A stretch of 64,000 nucleotides of DNA from the NCBI RefSeq assembly GCF_023631325.1, contig NZ_JALQDG010000003.1, positions 930,001-994,000 on the forward strand. Direction: 5' to 3'. This DNA comes from Caballeronia sp. INDeC2. Its GTDB lineage: Bacteria > Pseudomonadota > Gammaproteobacteria > Burkholderiales > Burkholderiaceae. Each line of letters opens with the position of its first letter. Within the stretch, counting starts at the first letter, position 1. The translations under genes were made by a program, and so were the position numbers. A model generated the notes under the pieces. That model did not search any database. It worked only from the letters and a program-made list of their open reading frames with translations, and was not told the DNA's origin. Positions 1 through 9,888 of the stretch are shown here, piece after piece.

Positions 1-189
1 ACGGACAGTTCCCTCGTGACGCAGGCCATGTTCTGGCCGGTGCTGCTCGGCGAGCAGAAGCTGCAGATGGACAAGCAGCATTTCTTCGAGTCGGAACTGG
101 CGGCGCTCGGCCCGGTGACACATGTGCGCTTCAATATCTATCCGGACGGCGGCGTGTCGCGTCTTCGTCTCTTCGGAACCCTCGCATAA
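1..189 (+). CDS. alc: Allantoicase, C-terminal fragment
   Basis: The open frame enters from the left edge and ends at TAA 187-189, giving the last 62 residues of a protein. The tail, with [23 protein letters not shown] and [10 protein letters not shown], matches the C-terminal jelly-roll region of allantoicase, which hydrolyses allantoate to ureidoglycolate and urea. The next gene starts on the last base of the stop codon and encodes ureidoglycolate lyase, the following step of ureide degradation, so the two are translationally coupled. The N-terminus and promoter lie outside the window. The family call rests on the short tail plus context. Confidence 0.85.
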   Translation, partial: TDSSLVTQAMFWPVLLGEQKLQMDKQHFFESELAALGPVTHVRFNIYPDGGVSRLRLFGTLA

Positions 190-692
190 TGAAAAAGCTT
201 GCTATCGAACCGTTGACGCGCGCTGCGTTCAAGCCTTATGGCGATGTCATCGAACTCGATGGCGCGAAGCAGATCCCGATCAACCTCGGCACCACAATCC
301 GCTTTCACGATCTGTGCAACGTGGACGTGACGGATCAGAGCGGCCATGCGATCGTCAATCTCTTTCGCGGCCAGCCGCGCACGCTGCCGTTCGAATGCAA
401 GATGATGGAACGGCATCCGCTCGGCAGCCAGGCGTTCATTCCGCTCGATGACCGGCCGTATCTCGTCGTCGTCGCGCCCGCGGGCGATCTCGACGAGTCG
501 AAGATCCGCGCATTCGTCACGAGCGGCTGGCAGGGCGTGAACTATGCGAAAGGCGTGTGGCACCATCCGCTGCTCGCGCTGGGGAAGGTGAGCGATTACA
601 TCGTCGTCGATCGCGGCGGCGGCGAAGGACACAACCTCAACGAGCAGGATCTGAAGGAATCGCTGTGGCTGACGGAAGAGGCGATGCGTTAA
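189..692 (+). CDS. allA: Ureidoglycolate lyase
   Basis: This 167-residue protein has the usual length of AllA (cupin fold), which splits ureidoglycolate into glyoxylate and urea. It shows the typical N-terminus ([15 protein letters not shown]), a central [16 protein letters not shown] stretch and a WHHPLLAL segment expected in the cupin core. The ATG shares one base with the allantoicase TAA, so translation is probably coupled. The glyoxylate it makes would feed the gcl-hyi-glxR operon at 55-58.7 kb. Soluble cytoplasmic enzyme; the assignment is firm from sequence and context. Confidence 0.93.
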   Translation: MKKLAIEPLTRAAFKPYGDVIELDGAKQIPINLGTTIRFHDLCNVDVTDQSGHAIVNLFRGQPRTLPFECKMMERHPLGSQAFIPLDDRPYLVVVAPAGDLDESKIRAFVTSGWQGVNYAKGVWHHPLLALGKVSDYIVVDRGGGEGHNLNEQDLKESLWLTEEAMR

Positions 693-798
693 GGCGCTTC
701 TTTCGGGCAAGGGAAGGACCGGTGCGTTGAGGCCGGTCCTTTTGCTTTTGGGGCGTTAAGATAAGCAGTTCATATCCGACGACAACCCCGACCCAACG

Positions 799-1803
799 AT
801 GATCGATCTCCGCAGCGATACCGTCACCCGTCCCAGCCAGTCCATGCTCGCCGCCATGTCGGCCGCCGATGTCGGCGACGACGTCTGGGGCGACGATCCC
901 ACCGTCATCCGCCTTCAGGCCACGCTTGCCGAACGTACGGGCAAGGAAGCGGGCCTCTTCTTTCCGAGCGGCACGCAAAGCAATCTGGCCGCGTTGATGG
1001 CGCACTGCGCGCGTGGCGACGAATACATCGTCGGGCAGGCCGCGCACACCTATAAATACGAAGGCGGAGGCGCGGCGGTGCTCGGCAGCATTCAGCCGCA
1101 GCCGATCGAAAACGCGCCCGACGGCTCCTTGCCGCTCGACAAGATCGAGGCGGCGATCAAGCCGATCGACAATCACTTCGCGCGCTCGCGCTTGCTCGCG
1201 CTGGAGAACACCATCGGCGGAAAGGTGTTGCCGGCGGATTACGTGGCGAAGGCGACGCAGCTCGCGCGCGATCGCGGTTTGTCCAGGCATCTCGACGGCG
1301 CGCGCGTGTTCAATGCGGCGGTGGCGTCGGACAAGCCGGTCGAGGATTTGTGCGCGCCGTTCGACAGCGTGTCGATCTGCTTTTCGAAAGGGCTCGGCGC
1401 GCCGGTCGGTTCGGTGCTGGTCGGATCGAAAGCATTGATCGATGTCGCGAGCCGTTGGCGCAAGGTGCTGGGCGGCGGCATGCGTCAGTCGGGTCTGCTC
1501 GCGGCGGCGTGTCTCTATGCGCTCGATCACCACGTCGAAAGTCTGGCGCAGGACCATGACAACGCTGCGCGTCTCGCGGCGGGTCTTGCGCAGATCGAGC
1601 CGGTCAGGGTGCTGGCGCACGCGACCAACATGGTCTTCGCGCAGATTCCCGACGCCCATTGCGCGCCGCTCGAAGCGTTTCTCAAGGAACGCGGCATCCT
1701 CTCGCAGATGCTTTATGCGTCGCGCTTCGTCACGCATCGCGATGTGTCGCGCGACGATATCGACACGGTGATTCGCGCGGTGAAAGACTATTTCGCCCGT
1801 TGA
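799..1803 (+). CDS. ltaE: Low-specificity L-threonine aldolase
   Basis: This 334-residue fold-type I PLP enzyme cleaves L-threonine or L-allo-threonine to glycine and acetaldehyde. It starts MIDLRSDTVTRP, the classic N-terminus of threonine aldolases, has the HLDGAR motif of the PLP site, and carries the Schiff-base lysine in SICFSKGLGAPVGS (about Lys197). Length is normal for the bacterial family. It stands 106 bases after allA and ends just before a strong hairpin terminator, so it is the last gene of the rightward group. Whether it is cotranscribed with the ureide genes is not shown; its glycine could join the same C2 metabolism. Confidence 0.92.
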   Translation: MIDLRSDTVTRPSQSMLAAMSAADVGDDVWGDDPTVIRLQATLAERTGKEAGLFFPSGTQSNLAALMAHCARGDEYIVGQAAHTYKYEGGGAAVLGSIQPQPIENAPDGSLPLDKIEAAIKPIDNHFARSRLLALENTIGGKVLPADYVAKATQLARDRGLSRHLDGARVFNAAVASDKPVEDLCAPFDSVSICFSKGLGAPVGSVLVGSKALIDVASRWRKVLGGGMRQSGLLAAACLYALDHHVESLAQDHDNAARLAAGLAQIEPVRVLAHATNMVFAQIPDAHCAPLEAFLKERGILSQMLYASRFVTHRDVSRDDIDTVIRAVKDYFAR

Positions 1804-1810
1804 ATGAAAA

Positions 1811-1838
1811 ATGCCCCGCTCGAACGTGAGCGGGGCAT
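1811..1838 (+). terminator. Rho-independent terminator after ltaE
   Basis: An 11-bp inverted repeat (ATGCCCCGCTC / GAGCGGGGCAT) with a 6-base loop begins 8 bases after the ltaE stop and is followed by TTT. A short A run on the other side means it may also stop leftward transcripts from puuD. Confidence 0.8.
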
Positions 1839-1860
1839 TTCGCGGCGCTGACCGGCAGAC

Positions 1861-3054
1861 TTATTCGACGGCGCCGCCCGCAAACCACGCCGCCACTTTC
1901 TGACGCTCGGCATCCGTCATTTGCGTGACATTCCCGAGCGGCATCGCCTTCAGCGTCACGGCTTGCTGATGCACGCGCTGGGCGTTCTGCTTGATCTCGG
2001 CGGGCGTATCGAGCAACACGCCGGCGGGCGCGCTGCCCATCATCGTCGGATGCGCGGAGTGGCACGTCGCGCAACGTTGCTGGATGATCGGCTGAATGTC
2101 GGCGACCTTGATCGTCGGCGCGCCCGCGGCCTGTGCGACCGGCACGCTCGGCGCGGGCATCGTCCAAGCGAACGCGCCGAGCACCAGCACCAGACCCGCG
2201 ACCGGCATGTACCACAGCACCTGGCCGCGATGGCGCATCACGAAGAACTGGCGAATGAGCGCGCCCGCGAGCATGATCAGCACGAGAATCAGCCAGTTGA
2301 ACTTGTGCGTGTAGGTCATCGCGTAGTGGTTCGACAGCATCGCGAACACCACCGGCAGCGTGAAATACGTGTTGTGCACGGAGCGCTGCTTGCCACGCTT
2401 GCCGTAGATCGCGTTCGGCGTCTCGCCCTTGAGCATCGCGGCGACCATCTTGCGCTGGCCCGGAATGATGACGAAGAACACGTTCGCCGACATGATCGTC
2501 GCGATCATCGCGCCGGTGATCAAATAGGCGGCGCGGCCCGCGAACACGTGGCACGCGATGAACGCCGCGATCAGCACGTAGATGCCGACGCAGATGCCGA
2601 GCAGCTTGTCGTTGGTGCCGAGCAGGCGGCACAGCGTGTCGTACACGATCCAGCCGGCCATCAGGAAGCCGAGCGCGGCGGACACGGCGACGACCGGGCC
2701 CATATCGAGCACGCTCTTGTCGATGAGATACGTGCTCGGCGACAGCAGATACAGCACGAAGAAGAGGCCGAAGCCCGACATCCACGTGGTGTACGACGGC
2801 CAGAACGACCAGTGCAGATTTTCCGGCATGTCCTGCGGCGCGACGGAATACTTCTGCATGTGATAGAAGCCGCCGCCGTGGACGTGCCAGAAGTCGCCGA
2901 ATACGCCGCGACGGCGCGCATTCGGATCCGTGGGCGGTTTCAGACTGTTATCGAGCGCGACGAAATAGAACGATTCGCCGATCCACGCGATCGCGACGAT
3001 GACGTGCAGACAGCGCAATACGAGATTGAGCCAGTCGGTGACAAAGCCTTCCAT
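1861..3054 (-). CDS. puuD: Membrane urate oxidase (PuuD), cytochrome c-tailed
   Basis: PuuD proteins are integral-membrane urate hydroxylases that oxidise urate to 5-hydroxyisourate and pass electrons to a C-terminal cytochrome c domain. This protein has about eight hydrophobic segments, His residues in an N-terminal helix (CLHVIVAIAWIGESFYF) and a class I heme site CATCH at about residues 328-332. I take ATG 3054 (397 residues) as the start: GGAGGAG sits 5 bases upstream, while a GTG at 3066 would put that ribosome site inside the coding frame. It lies 53 bases after the HIU hydrolase gene, whose substrate it makes. Long antisense frames over it are codon-bias shadows. Confidence 0.93.
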   Translation of the reverse strand: MEGFVTDWLNLVLRCLHVIVAIAWIGESFYFVALDNSLKPPTDPNARRRGVFGDFWHVHGGGFYHMQKYSVAPQDMPENLHWSFWPSYTTWMSGFGLFFVLYLLSPSTYLIDKSVLDMGPVVAVSAALGFLMAGWIVYDTLCRLLGTNDKLLGICVGIYVLIAAFIACHVFAGRAAYLITGAMIATIMSANVFFVIIPGQRKMVAAMLKGETPNAIYGKRGKQRSVHNTYFTLPVVFAMLSNHYAMTYTHKFNWLILVLIMLAGALIRQFFVMRHRGQVLWYMPVAGLVLVLGAFAWTMPAPSVPVAQAAGAPTIKVADIQPIIQQRCATCHSAHPTMMGSAPAGVLLDTPAEIKQNAQRVHQQAVTLKAMPLGNVTQMTDAERQKVAAWFAGGAVE

Positions 3055-3107
3055 GTACTCCTCCACTACCGATTCGTTATGCGCGGGGACGGCGCGATAT
3101 GTATGTT

Positions 3108-3461
3108 TTAGCTTCCGCGATACGTGCTATAGGCCCACGGCGAAACGAGCAGCGGCACGTGATAGTGCGCGCCGCAATCCGCGATGCCGAAGCGCAACAC
3201 GACGCGATCGACGAAGCGCGGCTCGGGCACGTTCACGCCGATCGCGGCGAAATAATCGCCCGCGTGGAACACCAGTTCGTATTCGCCGGTTTCGAGAGCG
3301 GCGCCTTCGAGCAGCGGCGCATCGGCGCGGCCGTCGTCGTTGGTGTGGATGGTCTTGATCGCGCGGCGGGCGTCGCCGCTAAGCGCGAACAGCTCGACTT
3401 TGATGTTCGCGCCCGGGCGGCCGTGCGCGGTGTCGAGGACGTGGGTGGTGAGCTTGCCCAT
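3108..3461 (-). CDS. uraH: 5-hydroxyisourate hydrolase (transthyretin-like)
   Basis: This 117-residue transthyretin-related enzyme hydrolyses 5-hydroxyisourate, the product of urate oxidase, to OHCU. Both family signatures are visible: TTHVLDTAHGRPG at the N-terminus and the C-terminal HYHVPLLVSPWAYSTYRGS, whose YRGS tail is invariant. It is the first gene of a leftward pair with puuD. The third enzyme of the route, OHCU decarboxylase (UraD), is not in this window and probably lies to the left of base 1. The divergent neighbour is a purine deaminase, so the shared upstream region is the likely control point. Confidence 0.95.
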   Translation of the reverse strand: MGKLTTHVLDTAHGRPGANIKVELFALSGDARRAIKTIHTNDDGRADAPLLEGAALETGEYELVFHAGDYFAAIGVNVPEPRFVDRVVLRFGIADCGAHYHVPLLVSPWAYSTYRGS

Positions 3462-3956
3462 TCGCAGTTTCCTTGAGTTGTGCGAGATCCGGCTTTGCGC
3501 ATCGATCCGAAATTCGGCACCTTGGAACGTCAGTGCGTTGCGGCGGATCGAGGCTCCACGTCAGTGGCTACATACCCGTCGGCGTTTCAGATGCGCGCCG
3601 TGTACAGCATTGTAGGAATTTGAGACGCGCTGTGCGCCCGCGATAGGAAAGATAAAGCCCAACGCATGACAGGGGCGCGTAAGCCTTGCCGCAATGGCTT
3701 AGCGGACGTTCCGGGCGGCCTTTCGACGACTTCCCGACGGCTCTTCCGGCGATGCTACCCGCGCCAAAATTCGGGAATATATCGCCACCGTGAATACGAC
3801 TATGACGGCTGCTTGATTGCGTCGGATTTTTTGGTTGCGGACAGTGGCGAGGCGCGCAATATCTGATGCATATTTGCGGCGTCCCGAAGACGGCGGCATA
3901 CGCTGGGTAACCGGGGCTTTAACTGGTTTCCCTAACCGTCTCCGGAGAAAACGCCG
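3462..3956. promoter_or_regulatory. Divergent intergenic region, uraH/puuD versus purine deaminase
   Basis: These 495 bases separate two divergent purine-catabolic units and must hold both promoters. I see no convincing gene. An AT-rich patch (TCGGGAATATATCGCC near 3770-3785) and an imperfect hairpin (GGGTAACCGG near 3907 with CTGGTTTCCC near 3925) lie on the deaminase side. The ribosome site GGAG is 10-13 bases before ATG 3957. No -35/-10 pair stands out. Confidence 0.45.
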
Positions 3957-5315
3957 ATGCCACGCAGTCTTTTGGTCAAGAACGCCCACATGCTCGTCAC
4001 GATGGACGAGAACCGCCGCGAGATTCGCGACGGCGGCATGTATATCGAAGACAACCGGATCGTCCGGGTCGGACCGACGAGCGAGCTGCCGCCATCCGCC
4101 GACGAAGTGCTCGACATGCGCGGCCATCTCGTCATTCCGGGCCTCGTCAACACGCACCATCACATGTATCAGAGCCTGACGCGCGCGATTCCCGCAGCGC
4201 AGAACGCCGAGCTTTTCGGCTGGCTCACGAATCTCTACCGGATCTGGGCGCATCTCACGCCCGAGATGATCAACGTTTCGACCAAAACCGCGATGGCCGA
4301 GTTGCTGCTTTCCGGCTGCACGACGTCGAGCGACCATCTGTATATCTATCCGAACGGCAGCCGGCTCGACGACAGCATCGCGGCGGCGCGTGAAATCGGC
4401 ATGCGTTTTCATGCGGCGCGCGGCAGCATGAGCGTGGGGCAGAAGGACGGCGGTCTGCCACCCGATTCGGTCGTCGAAAAGGAAGACGCGATTCTGAAGG
4501 ACTCGCAGCGCCTGATCGAGACGTACCACGACGAGGGCCGCTATGCGATGCTGCGCGTGGTCGTAGCGCCTTGCTCGCCGTTTTCGGTGAGCCGCGAATT
4601 GATGCGCGATGCGGCGCTGCTCGCGCGTGAGTACGGCGTGTCGCTGCACACGCATCTGGCCGAGAACGTGAACGATGTTGCATATAGCCGCGAGAAATTC
4701 GGCATGACGCCGGCTGAATATGCCGAAGATCTTGGGTGGGTCGGCCACGACGTGTGGCATGCGCACTGCGTGCAACTCGACAAGGCGGGCATCGAACTGT
4801 TTGCGCGCACGGGCACGGGCGTCGCGCATTGCCCGTGCTCGAACATGCGTCTCGCGTCCGGCATCGCGCCGATTCGTGCGATGCGCGACGCGGGCGTGCC
4901 GGTGGGCATCGGCGTGGACGGGTCGGCATCGAACGATGGCGCGCAGATGGTCGCCGAGGTGCGTCAGGCGCTGTTGCTGCAGCGTGTGGGCTTTGGTCCG
5001 GACGCGATGACCGCACGTGAGGCGCTCGAGATTGCGACGCTCGGGGGCGCGAAGGTGCTCAATCGTGATGATATCGGCGCGCTCGCGCCTGGGATGGCGG
5101 CGGATTTTGTGTCGTTCGATCTCTCGCAGGCGGCGTTTGCGGGCGCGTTGCACGATCCCGTGGCGGCGCTTGTGTTCTGCGCGCCTTCGCAGGTGGCGAC
5201 GAGTGTCATCGATGGGAAGATTGTGGTGAAGGAAGGGCGGTTGACGACGGTCGATCTTGGCGTGGTGGTGGAGCGCCATAATCGTCTGGCGCGGGGACTG
5301 GTTGACGGTGCTTGA
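3957..5315 (+). CDS. 8-oxoguanine/guanine deaminase-like amidohydrolase
   Basis: This 452-residue amidohydrolase superfamily enzyme keeps all metal and catalytic elements: GLVNTHHHMYQ after the first strand (HxH pair), SLHTHLAEN, HAHCVQLD, the HCPCSNMRLASG loop, and the VDGSASNDG motif with the catalytic Asp. The LTRAIPAAQNAELFGWL segment and overall length match the 8-oxoguanine deaminase / hydroxyatrazine hydrolase branch rather than classic GuaD. Cytoplasmic, Zn- or Fe-dependent by family. Deamination of guanine or 8-oxoguanine would give xanthine or urate for the neighbouring uraH/puuD route. Exact substrate is inferred from family and context. Ribosome site GGAGAAAACGCCG precedes ATG. 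Confidence 0.85.
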   Translation: MPRSLLVKNAHMLVTMDENRREIRDGGMYIEDNRIVRVGPTSELPPSADEVLDMRGHLVIPGLVNTHHHMYQSLTRAIPAAQNAELFGWLTNLYRIWAHLTPEMINVSTKTAMAELLLSGCTTSSDHLYIYPNGSRLDDSIAAAREIGMRFHAARGSMSVGQKDGGLPPDSVVEKEDAILKDSQRLIETYHDEGRYAMLRVVVAPCSPFSVSRELMRDAALLAREYGVSLHTHLAENVNDVAYSREKFGMTPAEYAEDLGWVGHDVWHAHCVQLDKAGIELFARTGTGVAHCPCSNMRLASGIAPIRAMRDAGVPVGIGVDGSASNDGAQMVAEVRQALLLQRVGFGPDAMTAREALEIATLGGAKVLNRDDIGALAPGMAADFVSFDLSQAAFAGALHDPVAALVFCAPSQVATSVIDGKIVVKEGRLTTVDLGVVVERHNRLARGLVDGA

Positions 5316-5369
5316 TGTTCGATGCACGGGGGGCGGGGGGTGGTGTTCGGTCGTGAAACCTGTGTTTGT

Positions 5370-5915
5370 GTTGGTTTATTAGCACTGCCCCTGTGCGGGG
5401 CGGCAATCGCTTTCTTTGGCTAGCGAAAAAACAACCAGAGAAAGCAGCTCGAGAAGCCCGCGGTTACACGCAACTTGACCATGCTTGCCAGCCAATCGTG
5501 GGCGGCTCAGGTGTCGCCCTCAAAGCAAAGGATACGAGTTCAGCGTCAAATAGCTTCGGCACAGCGCTACGCGCTGCCGTTGGGTCCACAAGGGAAACTA
5601 TCGTTGTTCGTATGCAGTGCGTTGAGATGGCGGCGTTAGCAAGCAAAGAGTGGCGGACCCGATGGACCGGTCGGCCGCGAAGCGGGCTGGCGCTATTTGG
5701 TGCTGAACCAGTGAAGCAAGCGGTGCGGGCTGTCAGACCGTGCGCGATCCAAGCTCTGTTCTGCTTGTGAGGGCACTCGCTACTCTGGGTGCCATTAGGT
5801 CAATCGCCTGTGCCGCGGCCGGTGTGAAGTGCTTAGGCTGCGGATAGCTGCTTTCTTTGGTTACTTTCTTTGCTGCTGCAAAGAAAGTGCCCCCCGCCCC
5901 GGGGAGGGGCAGAGC
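5370..5915. repeat. Non-coding structured repeat block
   Basis: No believable gene fills 5316-5984. The left end holds a GC-rich core (5386-5404; reverse complement GCCGCCCCGCACAGGGGCA) followed by CTTTCTTTGGCTAGCG. The right end holds CTTTCTTTGGTTACTTTCTT and a perfect 11-bp hairpin at 5863-5888, then a G/C hairpin (GCCCCCCGCCCCGGGGAGGGGC). The two ends therefore share CTTTCTTTGG. The core recurs in the loop of the hairpin at 12031-12093. This looks like a repetitive, mobile-type or REP-like unit. The element boundaries are approximate, and a 134-codon frame inside has no recognisable protein features. Confidence 0.55.
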
Positions 5916-5944
5916 AAACGGACCGACACGAACACAAGTTTTAC

Positions 5945-5968
5945 GAACGACCGAACGACCGAACGACC
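5945..5968. repeat. Triplicated 8-bp tandem repeat GAACGACC
   Basis: Three exact copies of GAACGACC sit 17 bases beyond the stop codon of the LysR gene. It is a simple-sequence tract that could vary in copy number; no function is evident. Confidence 0.75.
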
Positions 5969-5984
5969 AAAGAGCCACCACAGC

Positions 5985-6917
5985 TTAAGGCTGATCGATC
6001 AACGACCGAGTCGCTTCGGCAACCAGCCCCCGCAGCCAGCGAACTTCATCGGAATAATGACACCGCTCATGCCACAACTGGTAGTACTGCATCGGCGGAA
6101 AATCGAGCGGCGCGGGCACGACGGCGAGTGGCAAGAACCGCGCGTAATGATCCGCGAAAAGCCGCGTCGTAGTGAATACGAGATCCGACTTGATCAGCAC
6201 ATAAGGGGCGAGATTGAAGTAAGGCAGCGTAACGACGACATGGCGCTTCAAACGCTCTCGCGCAAGATGCACGTCGATCGCACCACGCTGGCCCACGGAA
6301 TAGGGCGTCGGCGCGAGATGCGGCGCATTCAGATACTGATCGAGGGTGAGCCCGCCGCGCTTCGCGAACGGATGCGTGTTGCTGACGAGACACACGATCT
6401 TGTCGACGAACAAATTGGAAAGGTGCAACTGCTCGGGCGGCTCGGGCCAGTTGCCGACGACGATATCGAGCTTGCCGTCCTCAAGTGCGAGCTCGTAGTC
6501 GAACGCGGGGCCGAGCGAATGGAACTCGAGCGTCGCATTGGGCGCCGCCTGCCGAAATCGTTCGACGACGGTCGGCACGAATAGCACGTTCAGATAGTCG
6601 GGACAGCCGATGCGATAACACCGCACCGATGTCGAAGGATCGAAGTTGTGCTGCTGGACCTTGATGCGCTCGATTTCGCGCAGCGCGTTTTGCGTGGGTT
6701 CGAGCAGGCGCAGACCGTATTCGGTCGGCACCATGCCGGACTTGCCGCGCACCAGGAGCGGATCGCCCGTGATATCCCGCAGCCGGCGCAAGGCGGCGCT
6801 GATGGCGGGTTGCGACTGATTGAGCTTGACGGCGGCACGCGTCACGCTGCGTTCCATCAAGAGGGTATGCAAGACGCGCAACAAATATGTATCGATCGCC
6901 TCGCGTTGCTGACTCAT
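5985..6917 (-). CDS. LysR-family transcriptional regulator
   Basis: A 310-residue LysR-type regulator. The N-terminal helix-turn-helix is clear (SVTRAAVKLNQSQPAISAAL, then LRRLRDITGDPLLVR), followed by the linker helix and a two-lobed effector domain with SLGPAFDYELALEDGKLDIVVG. It is transcribed divergently from the BMP-family ABC importer with 271 bases between, which makes that operon its most likely target, with purines or nucleosides as candidate effectors (inference). The effector domain resembles regulators of the NodD/NahR type in length and in its YLNVLFVPTVVERF segment. Ends next to the repeat block. Confidence 0.88.
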   Translation of the reverse strand: MSQQREAIDTYLLRVLHTLLMERSVTRAAVKLNQSQPAISAALRRLRDITGDPLLVRGKSGMVPTEYGLRLLEPTQNALREIERIKVQQHNFDPSTSVRCYRIGCPDYLNVLFVPTVVERFRQAAPNATLEFHSLGPAFDYELALEDGKLDIVVGNWPEPPEQLHLSNLFVDKIVCLVSNTHPFAKRGGLTLDQYLNAPHLAPTPYSVGQRGAIDVHLARERLKRHVVVTLPYFNLAPYVLIKSDLVFTTTRLFADHYARFLPLAVVPAPLDFPPMQYYQLWHERCHYSDEVRWLRGLVAEATRSLIDQP

Positions 6918-6961
6918 GTTCTCTCCACTATATGTTTTGGCTGATCGATGCGGCGGTACAA

Positions 6962-6979
6962 CATATCATTTTTAATATG
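6962..6979. promoter_or_regulatory. Inverted repeat CATAT-N8-ATATG
   Basis: An exact CATAT / ATATG dyad in an AT-rich stretch, 45 bases upstream of the LysR start codon. The position suits an operator for autoregulation or for the divergent importer. Prediction only. Confidence 0.4.
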
Positions 6980-7041
6980 ACGTACAAAATTCGTCAAGGT
7001 GTGAGTTACCCGCAAACACTGGCTTTAGCGGGACGCAACAC

Positions 7042-7056
7042 ATAATTTTGAGTTAT
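7042..7056. promoter_or_regulatory. LysR-type T-N11-A dyad upstream of the importer
   Basis: ATAA-N7-TTAT contains the T-N11-A signature of LysR binding sites (T 7043, A 7055). It lies 130-145 bases upstream of the ABC ATPase start, the usual zone for a LysR recognition site. No regulator binding is shown. Confidence 0.4.
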
Positions 7057-7188
7057 CGACTTAGCGCCGCGAATTCTGTAAATTCTGCCCGCGATATGAG
7101 TTTGTGCGACATGACCGTGTCTCACGCTCGTGAGCGGTAACTTTTCCAGCCTGGCCTGCTCGGTGGCCGGGCGCATTCCTGGATTTCA

Positions 7189-8763
<1,575 letters not shown>

Positions 8764-8768
8764 ACTCG

Positions 8769-9875
8769 ATGATCTTCCCTTATCGACTCGAAGCGCGCCC
8801 GACGCCCTCGCGCGTCATGCAGCTCGCGGTACCGGTGGTCGCCGCCGTCGCGACGCTCGTCATCGGCTTTCTGATTTTCAGTCTCGTCGGTCAGGACCCG
8901 CTACGCGCGATGCACGCGTTCTTCATAGAGCCGCTGTCGAGCATCAACGGCTGGTCCGAGCTCGTGCTGAAGGCGTCGCCGCTGTGCCTGATCGGGCTCG
9001 GGCTCGCGGTCGGCTATCGCGCGAACGTGTGGAACATCGGCGCGGAAGGGCAGATGCTGCTCGGCGGCATCGTCGCGGGCGGCATCGCGATTCATGCCGG
9101 CGATGCGTCCGGCTGGTGGACGCTGCCGCTGATGATGTTGGGCGGCGTCGTCGGCGGCATGCTGTGGGCGGCGATTCCCGCGCTCCTCAAAAGCCGCTTC
9201 AATACCAACGAAATCCTGACGAGCCTGATGCTCACCTACGTCGCGACGCAATTGCTGATCTATCTGGTGAGCGGCCCGTGGCGCGACCCGGAAGGCATGA
9301 ACTTCCCGATTTCGGCGATGTTCGGCGACGACGCGCTGTTCCCGCGCCTCTACGGCGACTGGCACTGGACGTGGCTCAAGGGCACGCGCATCAACGCATC
9401 GGTGTTTCTGACGGCGATCGCCATTCCGTGCGTGTGGCTCTTCATGCGCAAGAGTTTCGCGGGCTTCCGGATGAACGTCGGCGGTCTCGCACCGCTCGCC
9501 GCGCGCTACGCCGGTTTCTCCGACAAGAAAACGATCTGGACGTCGCTCCTGCTCTCCGGCGGACTCGCGGGCCTCGCCGGCATGGGCGAAGTGGCGGGCC
9601 CGATCGGCCAGCTTCAGGCGGGCTGGTCGCCGGGTTACGGCTTCACGGCGATCATCGTCGTGTTCGTTGGACGTCTGCATCCGGTGGGCATCGTGCTCGC
9701 CAGTCTGCTGATGGCGCTCTTGTATCTCGGCGGCGAAGCCGTGCAGACCTCGCTGCAATTGCCGCAAGCGCTCGCGGGCGTGTTTCAGGGCTTGCTGCTC
9801 TTTTGCCTGCTCGGCTGCGATCTGTTCGTGAATTTCCGCATCAAGCGCAGGACGCCTGCGCATCACGCCGCATGA
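8769..9875 (+). CDS. BMP-family ABC importer, permease 1
   Basis: A 368-residue inner-membrane permease of the BPD_transp_2 type. It starts 5 bases after the ATPase gene. It shows about nine hydrophobic helices and the family hallmark GYRANVWNIGAEGQMLLGG, which couples to the ATPase, plus SRFNTNEILTSLMLTYVA. It resembles YufP/NupB-like nucleoside permeases and would pair with the next gene to form a heterodimeric channel for purines or nucleosides. The substrate is inferred. Confidence 0.9.
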   Translation: MIFPYRLEARPTPSRVMQLAVPVVAAVATLVIGFLIFSLVGQDPLRAMHAFFIEPLSSINGWSELVLKASPLCLIGLGLAVGYRANVWNIGAEGQMLLGGIVAGGIAIHAGDASGWWTLPLMMLGGVVGGMLWAAIPALLKSRFNTNEILTSLMLTYVATQLLIYLVSGPWRDPEGMNFPISAMFGDDALFPRLYGDWHWTWLKGTRINASVFLTAIAIPCVWLFMRKSFAGFRMNVGGLAPLAARYAGFSDKKTIWTSLLLSGGLAGLAGMGEVAGPIGQLQAGWSPGYGFTAIIVVFVGRLHPVGIVLASLLMALLYLGGEAVQTSLQLPQALAGVFQGLLLFCLLGCDLFVNFRIKRRTPAHHAA

Positions 9876-9888
9876 CGAGGCAATAAAA

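Noticed and set aside
5366..5770. 134-codon rightward frame in the repeat block
   Set aside because: No domain, no ribosome site, and it runs through repeat-core and hairpin sequences. Treated as non-coding.
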